A DNA stretch of 7,471 bases. Origin: Rubrivivax sp. Lineage in GTDB: Bacteria; Pseudomonadota; Gammaproteobacteria; Burkholderiales; Burkholderiaceae. The position numbers and the translations under genes were made by a program. Where the stretch lies: assembly GCA_004211235.1 (NCBI GenBank), contig SEEY01000178.1, positions 1 through 7,471 of the forward strand, given 5' to 3'. This document shows, piece by piece, positions 1 through 5,724 of the stretch; within the stretch, counting starts at the first letter, position 1, and every line of letters begins with the position of its first letter. The notes under the pieces are model-generated. The model was not told the origin of the DNA, searched no databases, and was given only the letters and a program-made list of their open reading frames with translations.

Positions 1-217
1 CCTGTGCCCCCGCGACGTCATCACCTGATCGAGACCGCCGGTGCCGACCCCTTCAGACCCCGACCTCAGCGCCCTGTCGCCGCTGGCCAACGAGCTGGCG
101 ACGACGATCGCGCGTGTCGCCAGCTCGTTGGCCAGCGGCGACAGGGCGCTGAGGTCGGGGTCTGAAGGGGTCGGCACCGGCGGTCTCGATCAGGTGATGA
201 CGTCGCGGGGGCACAGG
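1..217. repeat. Perfect 102-bp inverted repeat, 13-nt spacer
   Basis: Bases 1-102 are the exact reverse complement of bases 116-217, with no mismatch in a base-by-base comparison. The spacer is 103-115. The left arm begins at the first base of the window, so the repeat may extend beyond it. The fold lies just beyond the pufC 3' end. Natural perfect palindromes this long with so short a loop are unstable in bacteria (SbcCD cleavage, replication slippage). A fold-back chimera from self-primed amplification, or an assembly artefact at a contig end, is therefore the leading explanation. A recent natural inverted duplication is the alternative. No transposase, IS-like end or direct repeat was seen beside it. 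Confidence 0.97.
115..177 (-). pseudogene. Possible 5' fragment of a PpsR-like regulator gene
   Basis: Reading the minus strand from a GTG at 177 gives 21 codons beginning VPTPSDPDLSALSPL and ending ELAT, after which the sequence enters the fold of the inverted repeat. An in-frame TGA lies five codons upstream of the GTG, so translation could start here. The same codons occur on the plus strand from base 41, where the frame crosses the fold as ELATTIARVAS. The PDLSALSPL style recalls the N-terminus of PpsR/CrtJ, the PAS-HTH repressor of photosynthesis genes often encoded in these clusters. That is a resemblance from memory over about 20 residues. No PAS or HTH domain is present, and the fragment may be fortuitous. 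Confidence 0.2.
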
Positions 218-262
218 CGGCCGCGGCGAAGGCGTCATGGATTATCAAACACGCTGAACGTA

Positions 263-279
263 GGCGCCGTTCGGGCGCC
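263..279 (-). terminator. Hairpin downstream of pufC, weak terminator candidate
   Basis: GGCGCC (263-268) and GGCGCC (274-279) can pair around a 5-nt loop, starting 27 bases past the pufC stop codon. No T-run follows on the transcript strand, so it is not a typical intrinsic terminator. It may instead protect the 3' end of the puf mRNA or act with Rho. Bases 218-306 otherwise show no recognisable gene. Confidence 0.35.
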
Positions 280-306
280 GCCCTTCCTAAATGACGTGCA
301 CGGGGC

Positions 307-1416
307 TCATCCCGGCGCGGCCGGCTTGGTCTCGGCAGGCCGCAGGGTCTCCAGCGCCTTCATGTCGTCGGGCGTCAGCGTCGCCACGCCGGAAGCGGGG
401 GTCGCGGCTGCCGGCGTCGTCATGAGCAGCTCGGGGTGAAATTTGGCCATCTCCGCGCCGTAGAGCGGCTTGTGCGCGCCCTGGTGGCAGGTCGCGCAGT
501 TGACCTTGGCGACATCGCCGCCCGGCCCCAGCCGGTTGGCCGGGAAGGTGGTGGTGAGCGGCACCATGAACGCCAGGTTCAGCTCGCGCGCCATGCGGAT
601 GCCATGCCACGCCGTCACGCGCGCCGGGGAGCTGTTGTCCCAGGACCCGAGCGAGCGGGTGTTGTGGCACTGGGTGCAGTTCACACCCAGCGACTTGGAC
701 ATGTGCATCATGAGCCCGTAGGTCCACTCCGCCTGCTTGATGGACTGGCGGTTGCCGGCCGGCAGCGCCGCGGTTCCGGCCACGCGGATGTTTTCCGCAT
801 TGAGCAGGAAAGGCGTGAACGGGTCGTTGGGCAAGGCGGCCAGGCCGACGCTCGCGGCAGGCGCGTTCTGCCCGGCCTTGTTGCCGGCGAAGTCGTTGGC
901 GCCCTTCGGCAGCAGTGGCTGGAACCAGACTTCCTTGGGCAACGGCTCGCCGCGGTGGCAGGTGTAGCAGGTCACGACGGTCTTGCCGACGTGGCTCTGC
1001 CACTGGCTGTTGACGGTCTGCGTCATCACCAGCATGCGGCGCGCCACGATCTTGGTGTAGAGCGAGTCGTCGGCGAAGTTGGCGGCGTTGTGGCAATGCA
1101 CGCAGCCTTGCTTGGGCGCCACCCAGCTGGTCATGGCGACCATGGTGCGGTTGAACTCGCCGACGCTGAGGTTGCCCAGCACCTTGACGTTCTGGTAGAT
1201 CTGCCCGGCCTTGGGGCCGTCCGGCGACGCCGCTTCGAGCGGCGCGGGCGCCTCGTTGCTGGCGGCCTGCTCGGCGAGCGTGCGCGGGTTGTAGACCTGC
1301 TCCATGCCCGTGCCGCGATAGCCGCGCTGCACGGTCTCGATCGGCGGGCGCTCGCATCCGGCCAGCAGGCCGCACACCATCGTGAGGCCCAGGAGTGTGA
1401 CGTGGAACCTGTTCAT
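307..1416 (-). CDS. pufC: Photosynthetic reaction centre tetraheme cytochrome c subunit
   Basis: This 369-aa protein is the periplasmic cytochrome subunit that re-reduces the photo-oxidised special pair using soluble donors such as cytochrome c2 or HiPIP. It has a short hydrophobic signal peptide ending in a lipobox (L18-A19-G20-C21), so Cys21 is the likely lipid-anchored residue. Four heme c motifs are present: CVHCH at 105, CYTCH at 150, CTQCH at 247 and CATCH at 307. Their 2+2 spacing matches the family's duplicated-pair layout. Met-rich helices precede the motifs (M92/M95, M128/M131, M236-M239) and could supply axial ligands. The length is slightly above the usual 330-360 aa because of a Pro/Ala-rich tail after about residue 333. 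The ATG at 1416 overlaps the preceding ORF's stop (ATGA) and has a GGGAGAG ribosome site 5 nt upstream. It is the last puf gene seen here. Confidence 0.97.
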   Translation of the reverse strand: MNRFHVTLLGLTMVCGLLAGCERPPIETVQRGYRGTGMEQVYNPRTLAEQAASNEAPAPLEAASPDGPKAGQIYQNVKVLGNLSVGEFNRTMVAMTSWVAPKQGCVHCHNAANFADDSLYTKIVARRMLVMTQTVNSQWQSHVGKTVVTCYTCHRGEPLPKEVWFQPLLPKGANDFAGNKAGQNAPAASVGLAALPNDPFTPFLLNAENIRVAGTAALPAGNRQSIKQAEWTYGLMMHMSKSLGVNCTQCHNTRSLGSWDNSSPARVTAWHGIRMARELNLAFMVPLTTTFPANRLGPGGDVAKVNCATCHQGAHKPLYGAEMAKFHPELLMTTPAAATPASGVATLTPDDMKALETLRPAETKPAAPG

Positions 1417-1607
1417 GCATGCTCTCCCGACAAAGGCCTGGCCCGCCCGGCGAGCCCTGCGCCCGCGGCCTGCGATGCGGCCTGATGGCCCGCCACCTGC
1501 ACCGGCAGATGCGCCTGGATGGCCAGGTGCAACGCCGGCCCGCCGAGGCCCTCGCGAAGCCCGGCCGACATGGCGCTCGCCCAGCGCCTGAGCTGCTTGC
1601 GGCTCAT
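1413..1607 (-). CDS. Unrecognised 64-aa ORF between pufM and pufC
   Basis: I do not recognise this product. It starts at an ATG overlapping the pufM stop (ATGA, 1604-1607) and ends at a TGA overlapping the pufC start (ATGA, 1413-1416), filling the 187-bp gap exactly. The protein begins MSRKQLRRW, is basic at the N-terminus and Ala/Gly/His-rich after that, with no clear membrane span, signal peptide or Cys motif. A hand count gives GC of about 78%, 61% and 86% at codon positions 1, 2 and 3. That order is typical of coding DNA in GC-rich genomes, and no other gene overlaps the middle of the ORF to impose it. Against it, the ribosome site is weak, the composition is bland, and the same frame is also open as a shadow through much of pufM. 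It could instead be a structured spacer. Confidence 0.45.
   Translation of the reverse strand: MSRKQLRRWASAMSAGLREGLGGPALHLAIQAHLPVQVAGHQAASQAAGAGLAGRARPLSGEHA
1422..1428 (-). promoter_or_regulatory. pufC ribosome binding site
   Basis: GGGAGAG on the minus strand lies 5 nt before the ATG at 1416 and supports that start over the ATG at 1420, which opens a different frame without the heme motifs. It lies inside the last codons of the 64-aa ORF, so a ribosome ending there could feed pufC. Confidence 0.7.
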
Positions 1608-2584
1608 GGTTGCACCGCCGGCAGTTGCAGGGACGGGTCCAGCGCCGGCGGGAACACCGCCGGGTACGTCGGCGCCAGGCCGTGCTTGACGCCCCAGAGG
1701 TACCAGTTGTCCACGACCGTGCCGGTCAGCAGGATGCCGATGCCGCCGGTCAGTGGGCACAGCACCGCGAACCACCAGGCCCACTTGTGGATGGACTCCA
1801 TCGTCGCGTTGAAGCCCATCGTCCAGCGCCAGAACAGCGCGGCGCGCTCGCTGGCCGTGCCGCGGTCGGTGATCTGCTCGATCTCGCGCTCGCCACCGAA
1901 GCGGCTGACCGCCAGGATGGTGGCGCCGTGCATCGCGAACAGCAGCGTGCTGCCGTACAGGAAGGCGATGCTGAGCATGTGGAAGGGGTTGTAGAACAGG
2001 TTGCCGTAGCGCAGCGAGAAGGCCGCCGTCCAGTCCAGGTGCGGGAAGATGCCGAACGGCACCGCCTCGCCCCAACTGCCCATCAGCAGCGGGCGGATGA
2101 AGCCCAGCACGAGGTACAGCCAGATGGCCGCCGCGAAGGCCCAGGCCACGTGCGTGCCCATGCCAAGCTTGACGGCCCGGCGGTACATGCGCACCCACCA
2201 CAGCAGGATGGATGACGTCAGGAAGAAGCCCGCCATCAGCCACCAGCCGCCCTCGTTGAGCGGCGGCAGGTGCAGGCCATACGCCGGCGGCGGCGGCTCC
2301 AGCGCGAGCCAGAACAGCTGGCGCGCGAACTGGATCGGGTCCCAGCCGACCGAGGCCCACATGTTCAACCCGATGATCTCGATGGCGATGAAGCCGCAGA
2401 TCAGCGAGCACACGCCCAGCCAGCCCAGGTAGATGGGGCCGAGCTGCGCATCGCCGATGCGGCCGAGCAGGTGCGAGTGCAGGCCCTTGCCCTCGCGCTG
2501 GTACTCGTCGCTGCCCAGCGGCACGCCCGGATAGGACGGCGCGGTGACCTGCACGCTGGTGAAGAGGTTCTGATATTCAGCCAT
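1604..2584 (-). CDS. pufM: Photosynthetic reaction centre M subunit
   Basis: This 326-aa integral membrane protein has five transmembrane helices. With L it binds the bacteriochlorophyll special pair, the accessory pigments, the quinones and the non-heme iron. His202 is the special-pair ligand (FYNPFHM). His219 (AMHG), Glu234 (GGEREIEQ) and His266 (ESIHKW) are the iron ligands, and Tyr210 sits in AFLYG. The numbering coincides with the Rhodobacter M numbering in this region. The C-terminus runs about 20 residues beyond the Rhodobacter end, as in species whose reaction centre carries a bound tetraheme cytochrome, which fits the downstream pufC. Asp45 replaces the Asn found at M44 in Rhodobacter sphaeroides and pairs with an Asn in PufL. 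The start lies 12 nt after the pufL stop, with GAGGAG 8 nt upstream. Confidence 0.98.
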   Translation of the reverse strand: MAEYQNLFTSVQVTAPSYPGVPLGSDEYQREGKGLHSHLLGRIGDAQLGPIYLGWLGVCSLICGFIAIEIIGLNMWASVGWDPIQFARQLFWLALEPPPPAYGLHLPPLNEGGWWLMAGFFLTSSILLWWVRMYRRAVKLGMGTHVAWAFAAAIWLYLVLGFIRPLLMGSWGEAVPFGIFPHLDWTAAFSLRYGNLFYNPFHMLSIAFLYGSTLLFAMHGATILAVSRFGGEREIEQITDRGTASERAALFWRWTMGFNATMESIHKWAWWFAVLCPLTGGIGILLTGTVVDNWYLWGVKHGLAPTYPAVFPPALDPSLQLPAVQP

Positions 2585-2592
2585 GGTGGGTT

Positions 2593-2598
2593 CTCCTC
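2593..2598 (-). promoter_or_regulatory. pufM ribosome binding site overlapping the pufL stop
   Basis: GAGGAG begins on the second base of the pufL TGA (TGAGGAG) and stands 8 nt before the pufM ATG. This arrangement couples M translation to completion of L, consistent with their 1:1 stoichiometry. Confidence 0.75.
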
Positions 2599-3421
2599 AT
2601 TTCCAGACCGGCAGGTTGAGCCACCAGCTCCACCACTCGGGCCAGCCGCGCGTCCAGAACGGCCCGCTGATGACGATGCAGACGGCGCTCCAGAAACCGG
2701 CCGACAGGGCCAGGAAGAGCCCCAGGCGGTGGATGCCCAGCGTGCCGATCGAATAGCCGATGGCATCGCGGAAGAAGGTGTTCTCGTGCTCGGCCGTCTT
2801 CACCACCTGGCCCTTGCCGGGGTTGGTCGCCGACAGGATCAGCGCGCCGTGCAGGCTCAGCGCGAAGGTGGTGGCGAAGAAGAAGCTCACCGCCAGCATG
2901 TGCGCCGGGTTGTAGTGGAAGTGCAGGTACTGGTAGCCCGTGTTGGACACCCAGTCGAGGTGACTCATGATTCCGTACGGGAAGCCGTGGCCCCAGGCGC
3001 CCATCAGCAGCGGCCGGATGATGACCAGCGTGACGTAGGCCAGGATGGCGACCGCGAAGGCGAACGGCACGTGATAGCCGATGCCGAGCTTGCGGCAGAT
3101 CTCCACCTCGCGCAGCGCCCAGGAGATGAAGGAGCCGGTGGCGCAGACGGTGACGAGCTGCCACAGCCCGCCCTCCATCAGCGGCGCCATGCCGAGGCCG
3201 TATTTCAGGTCGGGCGGCGCGATGCTGATCTGCCAGAGGTTCCAGGTGCCGCCCTGCGAGGCGCCCCAGACGATCAGCAGGATGCCGACCAGCGAGAAGA
3301 ACGCCGTCGTCAGGCCGAAGAAGCCCACGTAGAAGGGTCCGACCCAGAAGTCGAGCAAGTCGCCTCCCAACAGGGTCCCGCCGCGGACGCGGTACTTTCT
3401 TTCGAAGTTCAGCATGGCCAT
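2597..3421 (-). CDS. pufL: Photosynthetic reaction centre L subunit
   Basis: This 274-aa protein is the five-helix partner of M in the reaction centre core. It carries the active electron-transfer branch cofactors and the QB pocket. His154 and His174 (FHYNPAHM) match the accessory and special-pair bacteriochlorophyll ligands. His191 (LHGA) and His231 (GIHRLG) match the iron ligands, and Glu213 (HENTFF) matches the QB proton-path L-Glu212. The next residue is Asn214 rather than the Asp213 of Rhodobacter sphaeroides. I chose the ATG at 3421 ([15 protein letters not shown]), which reproduces the family N-terminus, over an in-frame GTG three codons upstream. A GAGGTGG ribosome site lies just before it, inside a small hairpin. 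It is separated from pufA by a hairpin-rich spacer and followed 12 nt later by pufM. Confidence 0.98.
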   Translation of the reverse strand: MAMLNFERKYRVRGGTLLGGDLLDFWVGPFYVGFFGLTTAFFSLVGILLIVWGASQGGTWNLWQISIAPPDLKYGLGMAPLMEGGLWQLVTVCATGSFISWALREVEICRKLGIGYHVPFAFAVAILAYVTLVIIRPLLMGAWGHGFPYGIMSHLDWVSNTGYQYLHFHYNPAHMLAVSFFFATTFALSLHGALILSATNPGKGQVVKTAEHENTFFRDAIGYSIGTLGIHRLGLFLALSAGFWSAVCIVISGPFWTRGWPEWWSWWLNLPVWK

Positions 3422-3426
3422 GCTTG

Positions 3427-3439
3427 CCACCTCAGGTGG
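3427..3439 (-). promoter_or_regulatory. pufL ribosome binding site within a hairpin
   Basis: On the transcript strand CCACC-TGA-GGTGG can form a 5-bp stem with a 3-nt loop. Its right side contains the Shine-Dalgarno sequence GAGGTGG, 5 nt before the pufL ATG. Pairing would partly hide the ribosome site and could lower L translation relative to the antenna genes. The stem is short, so the effect is uncertain. Confidence 0.5.
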
Positions 3440-3445
3440 AGGAGG

Positions 3446-3462
3446 CTCCGCGGCAAGCGGAG
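3446..3462 (-). promoter_or_regulatory. Second pufA-pufL intercistronic hairpin
   Basis: CTCCGC (3446-3451) pairs with GCGGAG (3457-3462) around a 5-nt loop. It lies between the larger pufA-proximal hairpin and the pufL ribosome site. A further weak pairing of CCCC (3464-3467) with GGGG (3477-3480) sits between the two. Confidence 0.5.
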
Positions 3463-3480
3463 ACCCCTGTGCATTCGGGG

Positions 3481-3508
3481 CACGACGCGGGGCAGAGCCC
3501 GCGCCGTG
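3481..3508 (-). promoter_or_regulatory. Strong pufA-pufL intercistronic stem-loop
   Basis: An 11-bp stem (3481-3491 with 3498-3508) closes a 6-nt loop, 19 bases past the pufA stop. Its single non-Watson-Crick position is G-U on the transcript strand but would be A-C on the other strand, which fits selection for RNA structure on the puf message. In Rhodobacter, stem-loops at this place stabilise the pufBA segment by blocking 3'-to-5' decay, giving excess antenna over reaction centre. The same role is inferred here. No T-run follows, so read-through into pufL is expected. Confidence 0.75.
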
Positions 3509-3527
3509 TTTCTCTTCAGCGCGACGA

Positions 3528-3713
3528 CTACTTCGGCGCCGGCGCAGGCATCGATGAGTTCTGGCTCACCGCCTGCGTCCGGGGCCCGTCGAGCCAGTTG
3601 AACTTGTTGGTACTCAGCAGCACGAAGTGAATCACCAGTGCCAGTACGAACAGGAACGCAAACAACGCGACCAGCGCTCGGCGCGGGTCGAACAGCAACC
3701 AAATCTTCCACAT
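3528..3713 (-). CDS. pufA: LH1 core antenna alpha subunit
   Basis: This 61-aa single-span antenna peptide forms the inner ring of LH1 and binds bacteriochlorophyll a and carotenoid. It opens with [15 protein letters not shown], the hallmark alpha N-terminus. A hydrophobic helix from about residue 13 to 35 includes His29 ([10 protein letters not shown]), the bacteriochlorophyll Mg ligand. NKFNWLDGP follows at the periplasmic face, then a polar Pro/Ala tail that is commonly trimmed in the mature peptide. It starts 11 nt after the PufB-like gene's stop. The ribosome site AGGAGAG overlaps that stop codon, so PufA translation is probably coupled to the PufB-like gene rather than directly to pufB. 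Confidence 0.97.
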   Translation of the reverse strand: MWKIWLLFDPRRALVALFAFLFVLALVIHFVLLSTNKFNWLDGPRTQAVSQNSSMPAPAPK

Positions 3714-3719
3714 GCTTTT

Positions 3720-3726
3720 CTCTCCT
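3720..3726 (-). promoter_or_regulatory. pufA ribosome binding site overlapping the upstream stop
   Basis: AGGAGAG stands 6 nt before the pufA ATG. Its first two bases are the last two of the TAG that ends the PufB-like gene (TAGGAGAG). This makes terminating ribosomes well placed to restart on pufA and argues that the upstream ORF is translated. Confidence 0.75.
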
Positions 3727-3949
3727 AGTTCAGGTGGGACAGGAAGGTGTAGACACCCGACCGCACACCCTTGATCAGTGATTTCTCACCCTCTGCGCCA
3801 GGCAACCACGTGCGCCACTTCAGGAACAGCACCTGGGCGGCGAGCGCGATCAGGAACACGAATACAAAGCTCATGAAGAACAGCGCTTCAAAAGCCTTGG
3901 AGTCCTGCAACGCAGGGTTGCTCACAGGAACGGTCGTGATCTCAGCCAT
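3725..3949 (-). CDS. PufB-like membrane protein lacking the BChl-ligand His
   Basis: This 74-aa single-span protein sits between pufB and pufA, where no gene is expected. Its first 49 residues align without gaps to the adjacent PufB, with 18 identities: MAE at the start, F20, F24, S27-F28, I34-A35, A38, V40-L41, W45-R46 and W48-L49. The two conserved beta-chain histidines are replaced: His21 by Glu and the bacteriochlorophyll-ligating His39 by Gln. The likely membrane span is about 22-43. After WL it carries a 25-residue extension absent from PufB, with Lys, Arg and Tyr and ending YTFLSHLN. By analogy with LH1 beta this would face the periplasm. It has a ribosome site (GAAAGG) and its stop overlaps the pufA ribosome site. 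It looks like a diverged beta paralogue, perhaps a structural or ring-gap component of RC-LH1. The function is inferred and I know of no established name. Confidence 0.88.
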   Translation of the reverse strand: MAEITTVPVSNPALQDSKAFEALFFMSFVFVFLIALAAQVLFLKWRTWLPGAEGEKSLIKGVRSGVYTFLSHLN

Positions 3950-3972
3950 GGCGACAACCTTTCAAACGGGTT

Positions 3973-4122
3973 TCAGAGCCAGGGACGCCACATCCACACC
4001 AGCACATGGGCCACCGCGGCAATCGCCGTGAAGCCGATGAAGCTGGTCATGAAGATGCCGTGGAATTCCCGGGCTTCGTTTTCAGTCAGCCCGGACAACG
4101 AGCCTGTTCTGCTTTCAGCCAT
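3973..4122 (-). CDS. pufB: LH1 core antenna beta subunit
   Basis: This 49-aa peptide forms the outer ring of LH1 and pairs with PufA to bind bacteriochlorophyll a. It begins [17 protein letters not shown], the typical beta N-terminus. His21 (EFHGIF) and His39 (AVAHVLVW) are the two conserved histidines, His39 being the Mg ligand. It ends WMWRPWL, the aromatic periplasmic cap of beta chains. The length is normal for the family. The ATG follows GAGGAG by 8 nt. It is the first puf gene after bchZ, 117 bp downstream of it, with no pufQ between. A 23-nt gap with a GAAAGG ribosome site separates it from the PufB-like gene. Confidence 0.96.
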   Translation of the reverse strand: MAESRTGSLSGLTENEAREFHGIFMTSFIGFTAIAAVAHVLVWMWRPWL

Positions 4123-4130
4123 ATCGATCG

Positions 4131-4136
4131 CTCCTC
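4131..4136 (-). promoter_or_regulatory. pufB ribosome binding site
   Basis: GAGGAG, preceded by a TTTT run on the transcript strand, lies 8 nt before the pufB ATG. It is one of the strongest ribosome sites in the window and fits high antenna expression. Confidence 0.75.
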
Positions 4137-4142
4137 AAAAAT

Positions 4143-4218
4143 GGCCTGGGGAGGACTCCTCCGGCCAACACCGCGCAGCTCCCGCGCGGCAGGGACTTCC
4201 GTGGCAGCAGGCCCACGG
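4143..4218 (-). promoter_or_regulatory. pufB leader with three tandem hairpins
   Basis: The spacer between bchZ and pufB can form three stems: CCGTGG/CCACGG (4199-4204 with 4213-4218, 8-nt loop), CCGCGC/GCGCGG (4171-4176 with 4184-4189, 7-nt loop) and GGAGG/CCTCC (4150-4154 with 4158-4162, 3-nt loop). The last is flanked by GGCC repeats that can extend it. They probably mark a processing or stabilising 5' end of the puf message. I saw no convincing sigma-70 promoter and no TGT-N12-ACA PpsR site in the spacer. The puf promoter may lie inside bchZ or further upstream, as in Rhodobacter. Confidence 0.5.
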
Positions 4219-4239
4219 CAAGTCGTTCAGGCAGGGCTT

Positions 4240-5724
4240 TCAAGCCAGCGCCCCGATGGCCGCCGCGGCCAGCTTCCGCGTATGACCTTCAATGTCTTCA
4301 ACCGCCACGGCGGCAGCGCCACGCGCACGCGCCGCAGCCTCCGCCCGGTCCCGCAGCCGCTTGGCGGCCGAGATGCGCACCAGCACCGGCTGCGCCTCCA
4401 GCAATTCGTCCAGCAGTTCCTTGGCGTCGTCGCTCCAGTCCATCTCCGGCAGGGCGCGCGCCGGCGTGGGCGGAGCGCGGTCGAGGTCGGTGGCCAGCGG
4501 CAGGATGTGGAAGAGCGCGTCGAACAGCGCGTTGCAGAACTCCTGCACGAGATAGGTCGCGCCGGCATAGCCCATGAAGGGCGTGCCGGTAGCCCGGCGG
4601 ATCAGCGCACCGGGGAAGGAGGCGGGAATGAAGGCCGGCTTCATCGGCCCCGTGCTGGCCGCCTCGGCCAGATACATGCGCTCGTTGAAGCTGCCGTACA
4701 TCACCAGCGGCGGCTTCTCATGCACCAGCGCGCGGATGGCGGCGTTGTCGGTCTTCTCGCCGGGCTTGCGGGCCACCGCGAAGTTGCAGGGCAGGCCGAG
4801 TTCGTCTTCGAAGAAATGACGCAGGCCGCGCGAATAGGTTTCGCTGGCCACGACGGCGAAGCTGGCCGTGCCGAAGAAGTCCTGCGTGACCGAACGCCAC
4901 AGGTCCCAGATCGGCTTGATGGTGGTGTGCTTCTCGCGCTCGATGAAGGGCTCGGGATCGAGGTGCAGCAGTTCGCCCAGCTGGCGCAGGAAGGCGGTGG
5001 TGCTGTGCAGGCCGATGGGCGCCTGCAGATAGGGCCGGTCCAGCGCCTCGCAGAGCAGGCGGCCGAACTCGCGGTACATGCAGACATTGGCGTCCGCGTC
5101 GGCCAGCTTCGCGACGTCGGCCACATGGCTGCCCAGCGGGAAGGCCATGTTGACCTCGGCGCCGATGCCTTCGATGAGGCGGCGGATCTCGTGCAGATCG
5201 CTGGCGCTGTTGAACTGGCCGTAGCAGGGGCCGATGATGTTGACGCGCGGCTTCTCGCCGGCGGGCCGCTCGGCAAAGGGCTTGCGCGCCGGCACCTTCT
5301 TGACGCCGTATTCCGTCCACAGCCAGAACATCGCGCGGTTGGCGCATTGCCACTGGTCTTCGTCGATGGTGCGCGGCAGGAAGCGGGCGATGTTGGTGCC
5401 CTCGGGCGTCACGCCGCCGCCGATCATCTCGGCGATGGAGCCGGTGACGACGACGCTGGGCAGATCGGGGTCGAGCGCCGCATGGGCGCGCTTCATGGCG
5501 CCCTCGGTGCCCTCGCGGCCCAACTGCTCCTCGGCCAGGCCGGTCACGACGATGGGCAGCTCATGCGGCGGCAGCGCGTCGGTGTAGTGCAGCACCGAGG
5601 TCACCGGCAGGTTCTCGCAGCCCACGGGGCCGTCGATGACGACCTGCAGGCCCTTGATGGCGGTGAACACGTAGACGGCGCCCCAGTAGCCGCCGGCCCG
5701 GTCGTGGTCGAGGACTAGGCTCAT
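4240..5724 (-). CDS. bchZ: Chlorophyllide a reductase subunit BchZ
   Basis: This 494-aa protein is the NifK/BchB-like subunit of the nitrogenase-type chlorophyllide a oxidoreductase, which reduces the C7=C8 bond of chlorophyllide a on the way to bacteriochlorophyll a. With BchY it forms the catalytic heterotetramer. Cys36 ([10 protein letters not shown]) is positioned to give the fourth ligand of the interface [4Fe-4S] cluster. Family signatures follow: [30 protein letters not shown] and the Trp-rich region near [10 protein letters not shown]-terminal segment from about residue 428 ([11 protein letters not shown]) resembles the small helical domain shared with protochlorophyllide reductase B. 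The start ATG overlaps the bchY TGA (ATGA) and a GGAG ribosome site lies 8 nt upstream. An upstream extension in this frame to 6120 is only a shadow inside bchY. Confidence 0.97.
   Translation of the reverse strand: MSLVLDHDRAGGYWGAVYVFTAIKGLQVVIDGPVGCENLPVTSVLHYTDALPPHELPIVVTGLAEEQLGREGTEGAMKRAHAALDPDLPSVVVTGSIAEMIGGGVTPEGTNIARFLPRTIDEDQWQCANRAMFWLWTEYGVKKVPARKPFAERPAGEKPRVNIIGPCYGQFNSASDLHEIRRLIEGIGAEVNMAFPLGSHVADVAKLADADANVCMYREFGRLLCEALDRPYLQAPIGLHSTTAFLRQLGELLHLDPEPFIEREKHTTIKPIWDLWRSVTQDFFGTASFAVVASETYSRGLRHFFEDELGLPCNFAVARKPGEKTDNAAIRALVHEKPPLVMYGSFNERMYLAEAASTGPMKPAFIPASFPGALIRRATGTPFMGYAGATYLVQEFCNALFDALFHILPLATDLDRAPPTPARALPEMDWSDDAKELLDELLEAQPVLVRISAAKRLRDRAEAAARARGAAAVAVEDIEGHTRKLAAAAIGALA

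Noticed and set aside
41..439. 132-codon plus-strand frame from the inverted repeat into the pufC 3' end
   Set aside because: It reads through both arms of the palindrome and then antisense to pufC. Only its first part resembles anything, and that is reported as a possible regulator fragment.
287..1420. Alternative minus-strand frame starting at the ATG at 1420
   Set aside because: It overlaps pufC out of frame and lacks the CxxCH motifs and signal peptide. It is a shadow of pufC.
436..1485. 349-codon plus-strand frame opposite pufC
   Set aside because: PufC with four heme motifs and a lipobox explains the region. The opposite frame is Arg/Ala/Gly-rich shadow sequence.
3422..3430. GTG start for pufL three codons upstream
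   Set aside because: The family N-terminus is [14 protein letters not shown]. The ATG at 3421 reproduces it, and the GTG lies within the ribosome binding site itself.
2270..3601. 443-codon plus-strand frame opposite pufM, pufL and pufA
   Set aside because: It crosses three real minus-strand genes and two intergenic spacers, with charged repeat-like composition and no family resemblance.
3725..3949. Reading this ORF as the true pufB or as pufX
   Set aside because: A canonical PufB with both histidines lies just upstream at 3973-4122. PufX usually follows pufM and lacks this ungapped similarity to PufB.
4006..5718. 570-codon plus-strand open frame antisense to bchZ and pufB
   Set aside because: The minus strand encodes clear BchZ and PufB here. 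The plus frame gives an Arg/Gly/Ala/Val-rich product with no recognisable domain, typical of antisense shadows in high-GC genes.
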